A program made the position numbers and the translations under genes. The notes beneath the pieces are model-generated. The model saw only the letters and a program-made list of their open reading frames with translations, searched no databases and had not been told where the DNA came from. DNA of 63,057 nt from Verrucomicrobium sp. BvORR034 (GTDB taxonomy: Bacteria; Verrucomicrobiota; Verrucomicrobiia; Verrucomicrobiales; Verrucomicrobiaceae): the NCBI RefSeq assembly GCF_000739635.1, contig NZ_BATQ01000186.1, positions 1 through 63,057 on the forward strand, read 5' to 3'. How positions within the stretch are numbered: the stretch's first letter is position 1; each line of letters starts with the position of its first letter. Positions 47,826 through 56,863 of this stretch are shown one piece after another.

Positions 47826-47999
47826 GTTGGCTCCTTGGTCCCGCTTCCGGCCGCTGGGTGATAGACGGGAAAATTTGTGCCTCCTCACGTCGACAACTAC
47901 AGCCGGTGTTGATGAGGCTTGGGCAGAAGGGGTTGTGCTGGGCCGGTTGCGGGCGTAGGCAGGCTGGATGGGGCGCACGGATGGGCTCCGGCGGATGGC

Positions 48000-48075
48000 G
48001 AAGGGTTCTAGCCCCTCACAAGGCGTAGTGAAAGCGGCGATTCTCGCGCGCACTCCAAAGATGCTGCGCATCCAG
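48000..48075 (+). repeat. Second dispersed repeat family, copy 1
   Basis: GGTTCTAGCCCCTCACAA and then AGCGGCGATTCTCGCGCGCA and CTCCAAAGATGCTGCGCA recur at 62989-63056 with few differences. The spacer after it holds GCCTCCGA-TGT-CGGAGGC near 48114, and 48268-48293 is an exact inverted copy of 31608-31633 (26 bp, containing CCCGC-TGC-GCGGG). Confidence 0.75.
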
Positions 48076-48294
48076 GGGGAGTGAGTGTTTGGAGGGTGAG
48101 AGCGTTTGCTCGGCCTCCGATGTCGGAGGCGTGAGGCGTGAACTTTGAGCGTGAAGGAAACAACACCTGGTGGCGTCCCGACACGTCGGGACTGTGGAGT
48201 GCGTGCGTGAAGCAGCAGATTCGAATGAACGAGCCAAAACTCTGAACGATTCTGCTCCCCCTGACCTCAAGTCTTCTGTCTCCCGCGCAGCGGG

Positions 48295-48756
48295 TCACGG
48301 CTTCTTCTTGTCAGGCACCTTCGCGCCAGTCGCCGCGGGCTCTGCCGCTTTGGCCTCCTTCTGCTTCACGCCCACATTGAGCTTGAGCAGTTGATCATCG
48401 CCCTTCTCCGTCTTCTTGATCAGGCCACCTACCCAATGGCCGGCTTTCACGTCGCTGACCTTGGCGGCCTTGTCGCCGTCCACGATCTCGGTGTCCTTGT
48501 TCAACACAAAGGTCCGGTTGGGTTTTTCCACCCCGCCCTTAATGACCAGCGTGGTGGCATTGACGGAGACCACTTCCCCATAGAGCGGGTAGGTGTCCTT
48601 CTTCGGTTTAGCCTCCTTCTCGGCCGCAGCCGCCGGGGTTGTCTTGGTGGCGGGAGCTGTCGTCGCCCCTTTTTCTTTTTGTTCCGCAGCGGCAGGGCTG
48701 CACAGCACCAGGCCCGCGGCAAATATCGCCGCCGACCACTTCATGGAGTGTTTCAT
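48295..48756 (-). CDS. Small exported protein with DUF5666-like domain
   Basis: A 153-residue protein with signal peptide MKHSMKWSAAIFAAGLVLCS (cut near AAAEQ), an Ala/Thr/Lys-rich linker, and a small OB-like beta domain LYGEVVSVNATTLVIKGG, then RTFVLNKDTEIVDG and VKAGHWVGGLI. It ends with a Lys/Ala-rich tail. The beta domain resembles DUF5666-type domains in periplasmic proteins. ATG 48756 puts the signal first; the open frame begins earlier at 48831. It probably acts in the periplasm, with unknown function. Confidence 0.7.
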   Translation of the reverse strand: MKHSMKWSAAIFAAGLVLCSPAAAEQKEKGATTAPATKTTPAAAAEKEAKPKKDTYPLYGEVVSVNATTLVIKGGVEKPNRTFVLNKDTEIVDGDKAAKVSDVKAGHWVGGLIKKTEKGDDQLLKLNVGVKQKEAKAAEPAATGAKVPDKKKP

Positions 48757-48897
48757 GCGTTTATCCGGGTGTTTGTACCGGTGAAAGAAAGTGTACTCCA
48801 CCAGAGTCCGGGACGGCAACGGTTTTCCCATGCCCGAAACGAGGGCCCGGTTTGACGGCTAAAGAATCTCACTAGGGCCTTCCAGGCATTCCTTAGA

Positions 48898-48927
48898 TTG
48901 TCAACGCAGTCGAAAAAAGCTTAGAAT
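48898..48927 (+). promoter_or_regulatory. Sigma-70-type promoter, probably giving a leaderless mRNA
   Basis: TTGTCA (48898-48903), an 18-bp spacer, then TAGAAT (48922-48927). The ATG of the TPR gene starts only 8 bases after the -10 box, so the transcript would begin at or next to the start codon. No Shine-Dalgarno is present. Confidence 0.5.
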
Positions 48928-48934
48928 ACATTTC

Positions 48935-50164
48935 ATGCGAGCCCCCCTTCGAATCCGCATGATTTTCGCGGTGTTGCTACCATCGGTGTTTCTCGGAGCG
49001 ACAAAGTCTTTGCCCGCCCAAATGGTGGAGATTCGCGACTTTGCCGAGTTCTATCTGGGCTTGAACAGTCCACCGGAACTGACTCTAAAAGCGCGCGAGG
49101 CGGGGAATCTCATTCACACCGGAAAGGAGAAGGAGGGATCGGAGGCCTTGGAGAAGATCCTCGCCGACGTAGCGGTCTCCAACGAATTCAAGGCCACGGC
49201 ATTGATGATGCGGGCCGCGATCTTCAACCATCAAAGCCGGGTGAAGGAGCTGCTGAAGGATCTCGACCGGGCCTTGGAGCTGCCTGGTCTGACCGCCAAC
49301 CTCCAAGCAGGCCTCTTGAACACGAGGGGCGCAGTTCGGTCGGCGACCGGCGAGAAGGACAAGGCGATTCTGGATTTCCCGCAAACGCTCAAGATGAAGG
49401 ACATTTCAGTGAAGAACAGGGCAAAAGCCCTGATGGAGCGTGGTCTGGCCTATGGCGACAAAGGGAGAATGAGCGAGGCAAGCTTCGACTTCACCGAACT
49501 GCTGTTCCTTGAGAACCCCCCGGTCGAGTATGCGGCGGCAGCGTTGGTGAAAAGGGCTTACATTCGGGCAACATCCAATCGCGCGGACGAAGCAGAGGCA
49601 GACATCGGCAAGATCCTGTCCATGAAGGATGTACCCGCCGATATTGTCGCGGAAGCTTACACGGTGCTGGCGACTGTCGAAATCAGCCGCGGTCAGCAGA
49701 CAGCCGCAATCGAGTCGATGGACAAGGCACTGGCGTCGCCGGAACTGGGCGATCTTCGCCGTCACCAAACGCTGAACAACCGGGGTTTGACCCTTTTCAA
49801 GATCGGGAAAATTGCCGAGGCGGAGAAAGACTTCACCGAAATCATCCAGTCCAAGAATGTTTCTCCCGTCCTTCTAGGGACTGCCTACGGCTTTCGCGCC
49901 TCAATTCGGGCCAACATGGGGAACCACTCTGAGGCGCAGGAAGATCTCACCCGCATCCTGGAGGTAAAAGACGCCGAGCCCTCGCGAGTGCTGGACGCGC
50001 TGGGAATGCGCGCTGTCGTGCGCATCGCCATGGGGGACTTCAGCGGGGCCAAGCAGGATCTGGAGACGGCACTGGCCAAGCCGGGAGTTCCCGCTGAGAC
50101 AGAGGCGAAGTTGCGCGACATTTTGCACAAAGTACTGTTGAAGGGAAAAGGGGCTGCGCCATAG
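48935..50164 (+). CDS. Exported TPR-repeat protein
   Basis: A 409-residue protein: signal peptide about 1-29 (MIFAVLLPSVFLGATKSLPA), then tandem helical repeats of about 34-38 residues throughout. Examples are AILDFPQTLKMKDISVKNRA, EASFDFTELLFLENPPVEYA and EAEKDFTEIIQSKNVSPVLL. TPR scaffolds bind protein partners. The next gene, a transmembrane kinase, begins 25 bp downstream, so this may be a periplasmic partner of its outer domain. That partnership is inferred. Confidence 0.8.
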   Translation: MRAPLRIRMIFAVLLPSVFLGATKSLPAQMVEIRDFAEFYLGLNSPPELTLKAREAGNLIHTGKEKEGSEALEKILADVAVSNEFKATALMMRAAIFNHQSRVKELLKDLDRALELPGLTANLQAGLLNTRGAVRSATGEKDKAILDFPQTLKMKDISVKNRAKALMERGLAYGDKGRMSEASFDFTELLFLENPPVEYAAAALVKRAYIRATSNRADEAEADIGKILSMKDVPADIVAEAYTVLATVEISRGQQTAAIESMDKALASPELGDLRRHQTLNNRGLTLFKIGKIAEAEKDFTEIIQSKNVSPVLLGTAYGFRASIRANMGNHSEAQEDLTRILEVKDAEPSRVLDALGMRAVVRIAMGDFSGAKQDLETALAKPGVPAETEAKLRDILHKVLLKGKGAAP

Positions 50165-50189
50165 CCTCAGGTTAAATCACGCCCCCCTC

Positions 50190-53018
50190 ATGTCTGGCTC
50201 TTCATATTCCGCATCCTCTTCCAGTGGTCCTCACTGGAAAGCCCCTTCCCCTTCGGCCTTGCAACAAGAGTTGCAGGGCTACGAGGTGCTAGAACTCATC
50301 GGGCAGGGAGGCATGGGGGCCGTGTACAAGGCCCGGCAGAACTCCCTGGACCGGCTGGTCGCCATCAAGGTGCTCCCCTCCGGCCTCTGGGAAGATGAGG
50401 CAGAGTATGCCCAGCGCTTCCGCAATGAAGCCCGGCTCATGGCGAGGCTCATGCACCCGGGGATGATCGCGGTCTTCGACTTCGGCGAGATGCCGGGCGG
50501 TCTGCTCTACATCGTCATGGAGTTCGTGGAAGGTACAGATGTCTCCAAGATGCTGCTCCAGAAGGGGCAGCTGGAGCCCGTGCATGCGATCTCCATCGCG
50601 GCCCATGTGTGCGACACACTCAGCTATGCTCATGAGCACGGCATTGTGCATCGCGACATCAAGCCCGCGAATGTGATGGTGGACATGGAGGGCCGCGTGA
50701 AGGTGGCCGACTTCGGCCTGGCCAAGCATTCCACCCAGGATGGAGACGAAGCCCACAGCACCATGACCATGGGCACGCCAGACTACGTGGCTCCGGAGTC
50801 CCTGCAGATGGGTGTGGTGGCGGATGGACGTGCCGACCTCTATTCCCTTGGAGTGATGCTGTATGAGATGCTCACGGGCGACGTGCCTCGTGGACTGCCC
50901 CCGGCTCCCAGTGAGGTGGTGCCCGGCTTGGACAAGCGCCTGGATGCCATCGTGAAGCGGGCCATGCAGCATGAGCCAGGGGCCCGGTATCAGAAGGCGG
51001 CAGACTTCCGCAAAGATCTCAATCACATCCTCACCGTCCCCGTCGCCAAGGCGCAGGGACCCAGGCCCGCCCCCTTCCGTGCCAGTGCCGAGCAGGCCGC
51101 CGCAGCGGCGGCCCGCACCAAACCCAAGAGTAGCTCGCTCCCGGGGGGAGTTGTAACCGTGGGGATGATCGTCGCAGGCGCGGTGGGATTCTACGTGCTG
51201 AACGGCAAGAACGACGGGGGCTCGACTTCTGGAGGTACGGACAAGCCCCCCACAGCCGCGCACTCTGCCGCAGCCGCTGAGGGCCCCAATCCCTCGGCAG
51301 TCGCACCTGCGTCACCCGATGGTGCTCCTGCCCCTGGAACAACCCCAGATGCTACCCCTGCCCCGGCCTCGGCACCAGTCCCTCCTGAGATCGCCCAGCG
51401 CCTGACAGAACTGGAAACACAGTTCAAGAGCGCCGTGCAGCGAGACGTCACCCAGGTCAAAGAAGCCGCGCTGCGAGACCTCAACAGCAAGTTCCTGGCG
51501 GCCCTGGATCGGGCCATGATCAACGCCGCAGCAGGAACGGCCACGCCTCAAGAGATCGCCGCCCTCAACGGCGAAAAAGCCCGGGTTTCCCTGAACCAGC
51601 CGCTGCCGGCCGAAGACGGTCCCGAAGTCACCAGTGGGGTCAAGGACCTGCGGCGGATCTATCGGACGACCTTAGGCCAGATTGAAACCGAGGCGGCCAA
51701 GACTCAGCGTACCTTGTCCCAGAAGTATGACGGTGTGCTGGCGGCTTATGAACAGGAGCTGGCCCAGCCCGGACAAGAAGCTGGTGCCGGCGAGGTGCGC
51801 CGACGTCGTGGGATCGTGCAAGCCAGTCTGGGTCAGTCAGAGTCTTCTGCGGCCCCTGCCCCTGCGTTGGCCAACGCCGCGCCCGCCATGCCTGACGCCG
51901 CCGCTCCGGCAACTCCCGCCCCCGTCACGCCCACGCTGGGCGGCGAGGAAGGGAAACTCCAGCAATACCTCAGCGATACCGTCTGGCGCTGGCGCAGCCA
52001 GAGTGATGAAGCCATTGAACTCCATGCCGGGGGCAAGGTCGTCTGCCCCTCCTGGGACGAGCAAAACCTGGGAGTACAATGGCAGGTGCTCGGTCGGCGG
52101 CATGTCCTGCTGAAGGCCACCGGGCGCTCCAACAACACTGAGGCGCACCTCCATTTTGCCGAGGATCTAGCCACCTATTCCGGCACCGATTTCAGTGGGC
52201 GGCCTTTCCGCGTCAACGGATCGCGCATCCCGGTCGTTCAGGCCACACAGGCGTTCTTGGATCGGGAGGAACGGATGATCGGCCGCATCACGTTTCCGGC
52301 GGGGGACTACCGCCCCAAGAAGCACCTCATTCTGGGTGGCCCGGACCCAGTGGATCCCAAGGCCAAGACCGCGGGCCGGTTCTTCACTCTTCCCGGAGCC
52401 AGAATCACCGGCGGATCGGCCTTCATTGAAAGAGGGGCCTGGACAGCCACCGGAACCCTGTTCACCAACATGAAGATCACGGCAGAGTGGGGTGCCGATT
52501 TCAAGGCTACCAACTCCCTCTTCTCGAACTGCCGGCTGGGGAAAGGAGGCGACTGGTTTGGAGACTACTTCTCAAGCAAGTGGACCTTCGACAACTGTGT
52601 GTTTGCTGGTTCTTTCATCCAACCCTGGAAGGTCATCGACATCGGCATCAAGCTGAACCAGTGCACGTTTCATGAGATCGACTTCGCCCCTCTGATCTAC
52701 CAGAAGGATGCGGGAGACGAAGTGAAGCGCTCGTGGTTGTCCATCGAGAACTGCCGCTTCGTCAACTGCCGCATTCCCGAGAGCGTGCTCATCGCCACGA
52801 AGAACTGCGTGTTTGAGAGTTGTAATTTCGGAGCCCCGGAATCAGAACTGCGCATCAAGACCCCGGTGAAGACCACCGTGTATCTCACCGACCGCCGAAG
52901 CGCCCCCATCACCGGCCCCGACCGGCAGATCGAGATTCTAGATGCGAGCCGTATCCCCCAACCCGCCGGCGCCAGTCTGCGGTATGGCAGGAACGGATTG
53001 ACGTTGAGTTTTCAGTGA
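50190..53018 (+). CDS. Membrane serine/threonine kinase with extracytoplasmic beta-helix-like domain
   Basis: 942 residues. Residues about 30-285 form a Hanks kinase: glycine loop LIGQGGMGAVYKA, VAIKVLP, HRDIKPANVMV, DFGLAK and GTPDYVAPESLQ. One transmembrane helix lies at about 320-340 (GGVVTVGMIVAGAVGFYVL). A Pro/Ala linker and helical segments follow to about 560. The C-terminal part (about 590-942) starts with LQQYLSDTVWRWRSQ and continues with repeated ..NC.F...F turns (FDNCVFAGSF, LNQCTFHEIDF, IENCRFVNCRI, TKNCVFESCNF) typical of a right-handed beta-helix. It is probably co-transcribed with the TPR protein. Confidence 0.9.
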   Translation: MSGSSYSASSSSGPHWKAPSPSALQQELQGYEVLELIGQGGMGAVYKARQNSLDRLVAIKVLPSGLWEDEAEYAQRFRNEARLMARLMHPGMIAVFDFGEMPGGLLYIVMEFVEGTDVSKMLLQKGQLEPVHAISIAAHVCDTLSYAHEHGIVHRDIKPANVMVDMEGRVKVADFGLAKHSTQDGDEAHSTMTMGTPDYVAPESLQMGVVADGRADLYSLGVMLYEMLTGDVPRGLPPAPSEVVPGLDKRLDAIVKRAMQHEPGARYQKAADFRKDLNHILTVPVAKAQGPRPAPFRASAEQAAAAAARTKPKSSSLPGGVVTVGMIVAGAVGFYVLNGKNDGGSTSGGTDKPPTAAHSAAAAEGPNPSAVAPASPDGAPAPGTTPDATPAPASAPVPPEIAQRLTELETQFKSAVQRDVTQVKEAALRDLNSKFLAALDRAMINAAAGTATPQEIAALNGEKARVSLNQPLPAEDGPEVTSGVKDLRRIYRTTLGQIETEAAKTQRTLSQKYDGVLAAYEQELAQPGQEAGAGEVRRRRGIVQASLGQSESSAAPAPALANAAPAMPDAAAPATPAPVTPTLGGEEGKLQQYLSDTVWRWRSQSDEAIELHAGGKVVCPSWDEQNLGVQWQVLGRRHVLLKATGRSNNTEAHLHFAEDLATYSGTDFSGRPFRVNGSRIPVVQATQAFLDREERMIGRITFPAGDYRPKKHLILGGPDPVDPKAKTAGRFFTLPGARITGGSAFIERGAWTATGTLFTNMKITAEWGADFKATNSLFSNCRLGKGGDWFGDYFSSKWTFDNCVFAGSFIQPWKVIDIGIKLNQCTFHEIDFAPLIYQKDAGDEVKRSWLSIENCRFVNCRIPESVLIATKNCVFESCNFGAPESELRIKTPVKTTVYLTDRRSAPITGPDRQIEILDASRIPQPAGASLRYGRNGLTLSFQ

Positions 53019-53050
53019 GAAGGGCAGGTGGAGGGCCGCACATACACAGC

Positions 53051-53150
53051 CCCCTTGCACGCCCATCCCCCTGACACCCTGTAGGGCAAGCGCCCCGCTT
53101 GCCACGCGCCACCCCTGACCCGGCAACCGGGGCGGTCGCCCTACAACCCA
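53051..53150 (+). repeat. REP-like cloverleaf repeat, copy 2 (upstream of RAYT remnant)
   Basis: The 66-bp core (53080-53145) is bounded by TGTAGGGC and GCCCTACA, with inner hairpins GGCAAGCG/CGCTTGCC and ACCG-GGG-CGGT. A leader CCCTTGCACGCCCA precedes it, shared with copy 3 at 53827. It lies 130 bp before the transposase frame. Confidence 0.85.
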
Positions 53151-53277
53151 ATGCGTTCGGCCGCCGGTTCGGATGCGGAAGATCCAAAGCATTTTGTACC
53201 TTGCCGCATCACACGAACCTTCTCCCCATCGCCATCAATCGCTTGCGCTCGATTCAGCTCATTGCTATCGAAAAAAC

Positions 53278-53747
53278 ATGGCGCATCCTCCCCGTATTCC
53301 CGTGCTTCTGCCGGTGGAAAAGGCGGTGATTTATTTCATCACTTTTTGCGTGCAGGACCGCCACAAGGTGCTGGCCAATCCAGAAACAATGGCCGCCTTT
53401 CTCAACGCCGCCCAACGCATGGAAGGACGTTGGATTGTTCGTTCGGCAACCTTGATGCCCGACCACATCCACGTGCTGGCCATTCCCCATGATCGCTATG
53501 AATCCGTCGGCAATTTCGCGGGGGCAATCAAACGATGGATGCGCCAATCCCTCGAGGCCAAATGGAATGGCAAACCGGGTGCTTTGATCGGTTGCTGCGT
53601 TCGGCAGAATCCGCAGACGCCAAGTGGCACTACATCAGGGAGAATCCCGTGCGAGCGGGATTCGTAGATCGATGGCAAGATTGGCCTTATCACATCGGCG
53701 TCGATCCGGAGGAACGGCCGGATCTGCCGTTTGTGATCGAGGCCTGA
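53278..53747 (+). pseudogene. REP-associated tyrosine transposase (RAYT), frameshifted by a 5-bp duplication
   Basis: The frame from ATG 53278 reads a Y1 transposase N-terminus (MAHPPRIPVLLPVEKAVIYF, ITFCVQDRHKVL), then the metal-binding LMPDHIHVLAIP with the HxH pair and FAGAIKRWMRQSLEAKWN. There the frame breaks, and the family C-terminus continues in another frame: WQTGCFDRLLRSAES, KWHYIRENPVRAG and WQDWPYHIGV. The break coincides with AATGGAATGG at 53561-53570. Removing one AATGG restores a single frame reading EAKWQTGCFD. The gene is flanked by REP-like repeats, the usual target and partner of RAYT enzymes. The inactivation looks recent. Confidence 0.85.
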
Positions 53748-53826
53748 CCGAGGCAATCCCGACAGGTCGGGATGCCAAACAGCCCAGGATGTTCGTCCGC
53801 GAGTTCAGCGGCACAACCTCCAAAGG

Positions 53827-53935
53827 CCCTTGCACGCCCAAACCCCACCCCTGACAACCTGTAGGGCAAGCGCTCCGCTTGCCACGCGCTACCCCTGACT
53901 GAGGAAACCGGGGCGGTCGCCCTACGAACCCAGGG
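53827..53935 (+). repeat. REP-like cloverleaf repeat, copy 3 (downstream of RAYT remnant)
   Basis: The core 53860-53926 is nearly identical to copy 2 in the same orientation, including the CCCTTGCACGCCCA leader. One outer pairing base differs (TGTAGGGC versus GCCCTACG). It continues through CCCAGGGT and GGGTTCGA, as in copy 1 at 37.9 kb. Confidence 0.85.
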
Positions 53936-54025
53936 TATTTAGATCGCGGGTTCGAACAAAGAACATCCCAAGGCCCTTGCTCGACCCGTCACGCCCTCCC
54001 AGCGCACTCAGATCTTCCGTCTTCT

Positions 54026-54541
54026 TCACAACCTCACCAAGCGCTTCTCATACCCCTTTACCAGCCAGCGCTTGCCTTTCTGGTAGACCTCGTGGCCTTC
54101 GTTTTCCAATCGTTCCCGCAGCGCCTCCACACCGCCCGGGTACTTCGCATTCAACTCACCGCCTGTTTTCAGCGTCCGCCAATAGGGAGTGACCTTTCCT
54201 TCAGCCACGCCATCGGCCTCCAGTTCAGCAGCGGCGTGCGCGGCGATCCAGGCGAAGATGCCCGTGGTGATGCCACACGCGGTGGTCGTCTTGTGATCTG
54301 AGGCCAGGCGATCGCGGATGGCCTCGATGGTGGTCAATTTGCCGGCCGGCACTTTCTTCATTTTCGCATCCACAGCGCGTGGGGCGGGTACCACCATGGT
54401 CCCGGGACCAAACCGTTTTTCCAGCCGACCCTCCATCTGAATGACCTTGGGCAGACCGTTATCGTGGTCGAGTTTCTCCTGCCAGGATTTTCGTTTCTTA
54501 CTGCGAGCCGGGCTGGCCGGGGAGGAGGATGACTTCTTCAT
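54026..54541 (-). CDS. MGMT/Atl1-like DNA-binding family protein
   Basis: A 171-residue protein: basic N-terminus (KKSSSSPASPARSKKRKSWQ), then a conserved block GPGTMVVPAPRAVDAKMKKV and KLTTIEAIRDRLASDHKTTT, followed by TTGIFAWIAAHAAAE. It ends TPYWRTLKTGGELNAKYPGG and a GHEVYQKGKRWLVKGYEK tail. The pattern is that of the MGMT-family proteins related to Atl1, which bind alkylated DNA but lack the PCHR acceptor Cys. That motif is not seen here. A DNA damage-sensing role is inferred from the family. ATG 54541 matches the family start. Confidence 0.72.
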   Translation of the reverse strand: MKKSSSSPASPARSKKRKSWQEKLDHDNGLPKVIQMEGRLEKRFGPGTMVVPAPRAVDAKMKKVPAGKLTTIEAIRDRLASDHKTTTACGITTGIFAWIAAHAAAELEADGVAEGKVTPYWRTLKTGGELNAKYPGGVEALRERLENEGHEVYQKGKRWLVKGYEKRLVRL

Positions 54542-54587
54542 AACAGGTGCGAATCTTCCAGTCCATCCATTTTGCCATGGAAAAAGC

Positions 54588-54619
54588 CGGGTGCGAAGCC
54601 GTTTTTGCTTCGCACCCGA
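54588..54619 (-). terminator. Rho-independent terminator of the oxidoreductase gene
   Basis: On the minus strand, CGGGTGCGAAGC pairs with GCTTCGCACCCG around a short A-rich loop, followed by GGCTTTTT. It lies about 20 bp after the stop of the 54639-56015 gene. Confidence 0.85.
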
Positions 54620-54638
54620 CCAAAGGAAAATCCTTTCC

Positions 54639-56015
54639 CTACAGCTTCCAGCCCGCACGATACTCGCGCTGCAGGAACTTGTTGGCGCTGGCGTCATCGG
54701 TGACGCCTTTGACCGGATCCCAGGTGATCTTCTTGCCGCTGCGATAAGCCACGCCACCAAGATGATTGGCCACCGTGAGCAAGCCGCTGTAGCTGAAATC
54801 ACACAAGGCGGGCTTACCGGCCGTGGCACATTCCACAAACTCCTTGTGATGCCCCACGCTGGCGGGGATGGAAGGTGCTGGAGCGGTGAAGCCCTTGAAC
54901 TTGTCCTCCGGCAGAAGCAGATACTTGCCATAATCTGCGAGAAGCATGCCGCCATCGCCGACGAAGAGGACGCCATTGCTCCACTCCGGGATCTTCTTGT
55001 CCTTCAGCAACTGCGGCCTCAGGGCTCCCTGATACCACGTCAGCTTCACCGGCGGCAGATCACCACGAGCTCCGTACTCATAGGTGGCGGACATGCTGGC
55101 CGGAGCCAGCTCCGGATGAGGGGCGGGACCGTCAGCAGAGATGGTCTTGGGATGATCCAGCTTCAGTGCCCAGAAGGGCAGATCATTCCAGTGGCTGCCC
55201 AGGTCGCTCATGGTGCCGTTGGCAAAGTCCCAATAGCGGTACCAACGCGGTCCTGGGAAGTAGATGTCATGATAGGGCCGCATGGGAGCGGGTCCGATCC
55301 AGAGATCCCAGTCGAGCTGTGGCGGAACGGGCTTGGCCTCAGTGGGCATCTTGTCGATGTAGTCCAGCAATCCTGCCTTCACAAAGAGGTCACCGTTGGC
55401 TTCAGCCTCCGCCTTGCTCTGCATGCCCCAGGCTCGTGAGACCCACACGTGCACTTCCCGCACTGGCCCGATGGCCCCGCCCTGCACCAGCTCCACCACG
55501 CGACGATAGTTGGCCGAGGCATGCAACTGCGTGCCCATCTGCGTGGTCACCCCGGCCTCCTTGGCAGCCGCCATCACGACCCGGGCCTCATGCACATCCC
55601 GAGTCAGCGGCTTCTCGCAATAAACGTGTTTCTTGGCCCGCAACGCCGGCAGCACGGCAAAGGCATGTGTATGCTCGGCAGTGCTGATGACCGCCGCATC
55701 GTAGTCGGTCTCCTTCGCATACAGTTCGCGGAAATCACGATACTTGCGTGCGTTCGGGTATTGCTGGGCTGCCGCATCCAGCGCCTGGGAGTTCACGTCA
55801 CACAGGGCTACCACATTGGTCAGGGCGCCGATCTCCTTGAGGTTCGCCGCGCCACGACCACCGCAGGCGATCACGACCGTGTTAAGCTTCCCATTGGGTG
55901 ATTTCGAAGAGACCACCGCCGGGAAGCCGAGCACGGCACCGCCGGTGGCAAGAAATCCGGACTTCAGGAACTGACGTCGCGTTTTAGAACGTGAGATGAT
56001 AGTTTTGTGATTCAT
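54639..56015 (-). CDS. Tat-exported Gfo/Idh/MocA-family oxidoreductase
   Basis: A 458-residue protein with a twin-arginine signal ([20 protein letters not shown]). The Rossmann part reads [39 protein letters not shown] and the signature [11 protein letters not shown]. The C-terminal domain contains [20 protein letters not shown] with the conserved His. Exported members are common in Verrucomicrobia and Planctomycetes and are thought to act on sugars in the periplasm with a tightly bound cofactor. ATG 56015 begins the Tat signal; the open frame runs further to 56099. Confidence 0.9.
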   Translation of the reverse strand: MNHKTIISRSKTRRQFLKSGFLATGGAVLGFPAVVSSKSPNGKLNTVVIACGGRGAANLKEIGALTNVVALCDVNSQALDAAAQQYPNARKYRDFRELYAKETDYDAAVISTAEHTHAFAVLPALRAKKHVYCEKPLTRDVHEARVVMAAAKEAGVTTQMGTQLHASANYRRVVELVQGGAIGPVREVHVWVSRAWGMQSKAEAEANGDLFVKAGLLDYIDKMPTEAKPVPPQLDWDLWIGPAPMRPYHDIYFPGPRWYRYWDFANGTMSDLGSHWNDLPFWALKLDHPKTISADGPAPHPELAPASMSATYEYGARGDLPPVKLTWYQGALRPQLLKDKKIPEWSNGVLFVGDGGMLLADYGKYLLLPEDKFKGFTAPAPSIPASVGHHKEFVECATAGKPALCDFSYSGLLTVANHLGGVAYRSGKKITWDPVKGVTDDASANKFLQREYRAGWKL

Positions 56016-56185
56016 GGTTTTGCTTGCCGGGGTGCAGTACACGTACGTGGCGGGGCCACGCGTTTCGTCATGGGAATCACAAGAAGATGACCTCCCCACC
56101 CGGACTGGGATGAATTTTACCGATGCGGGCTCCGTCTGTTTCTGACAGACTGGTTTGCGGCCTGCTTTTCACCCTCTCCTCACCG

Positions 56186-56572
56186 ATGAAGATGCGCCTT
56201 TGTACCCTGCCCTATCTCTGGATTGCCCCTTTGGCTCTGCTCGCGGCCTGTAGCACCACCCCGGAGACCAAGCTAGCCCCCGCCCCTGTCCGGTTCGGCA
56301 TGACGAAAGCCGATCTACAGCGCCAGTTCGGCAGTCCCCTGCGCTTGGAGAAGCAGCGCGATGGCAGTGAGAGCTGGTACTACAAGTTTGGCGTCCGCGA
56401 GGTGGAAACCACACCGATCTATGAAGCGGAGACCTCTGACTACGAGCAATCCGTGACCGTGGGCACGAGCTTCAGCACGACCACGACCATCCAGGAAGCT
56501 CCCGTGCGCGTCTCGCGTTCCGGCAAAGTCTTCGGTGCCATCCCCAAAGGGCGCGTGGTGCTGCCGGATTGA
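56186..56572 (+). CDS. Small lipoprotein, BamE/SmpA-like
   Basis: A 128-residue lipoprotein with lipobox LLAAC at residues 16-20. The segment VRFGMTKADLQRQFGSPLRL followed by ESWYYKFG matches the SmpA/OmlA (BamE) type helix-strand motif, in which a conserved G-x-P turn precedes a strand. The rest is a Thr/Ser-rich region and a short basic tail ending RVVLPD. BamE-like domains help outer-membrane protein assembly, but many small lipoproteins share the fold. ATG 56186 is chosen because it gives the signal peptide directly. Confidence 0.72.
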   Translation: MKMRLCTLPYLWIAPLALLAACSTTPETKLAPAPVRFGMTKADLQRQFGSPLRLEKQRDGSESWYYKFGVREVETTPIYEAETSDYEQSVTVGTSFSTTTTIQEAPVRVSRSGKVFGAIPKGRVVLPD

Positions 56573-56624
56573 GCGTGCGGGGCGATTCCTGGATGCACCC
56601 CGCCGTCAGCCCGCCGCAACTCCT

Positions 56625-56720
56625 TTGGAGCAGAATATCTTCCGTCCTATCCCCAACGTAGACTCGCTGGAAGTTCGCCAACGTTGGGCTTTTGGCCACA
56701 TCCTCTTCGAGGAAAAAGCT
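56625..56720 (+). repeat. Partial copy of multi-hairpin module 1
   Basis: CAACTCC-TTT-GGAG, then CCAACGTAGACTCGCTGGAA paired with CCAACGTTGGG, then the ATCCTCTTCGAGG block. The order is the same as the inverted right copy read on the other strand, showing that the CTCC/GGAG hairpin belongs at the outer end of module 1. Confidence 0.8.
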
Positions 56721-56750
56721 TCCGGCGACTGAATTACCTCGAACCCGAGA

Positions 56751-56806
56751 TGACGCACTGACGCACTGACGCACTGACGCACTGACGCACTGACGCACTG
56801 ACGCAC
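56751..56806 (+). repeat. Tandem 8-bp repeat, seven perfect copies
   Basis: TGACGCAC is repeated exactly seven times in tandem, followed by TGCATTCC. It lies in a gene-free gap beside module 1. A 24-bp hairpin unit like the one in the 32.1-kb repeat follows (about 56839-56857). Expected to vary in copy number between strains. Confidence 0.9.
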
Positions 56807-56863
56807 TGCATTCCAAAACCGGCGGGACGCCGGTGGCACGCACAGGCAGGATGCCTGTGTCAC

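Noticed and set aside
53535-53600. Programmed frameshift in the RAYT gene
   Set aside because: The break coincides with a clean 5-bp tandem duplication rather than a slippery heptamer, so simple inactivation explains it better.
56751-56806. Possible CRISPR array
   Set aside because: The repeats are 8 bp and directly adjacent with no spacers, and no cas genes are present.
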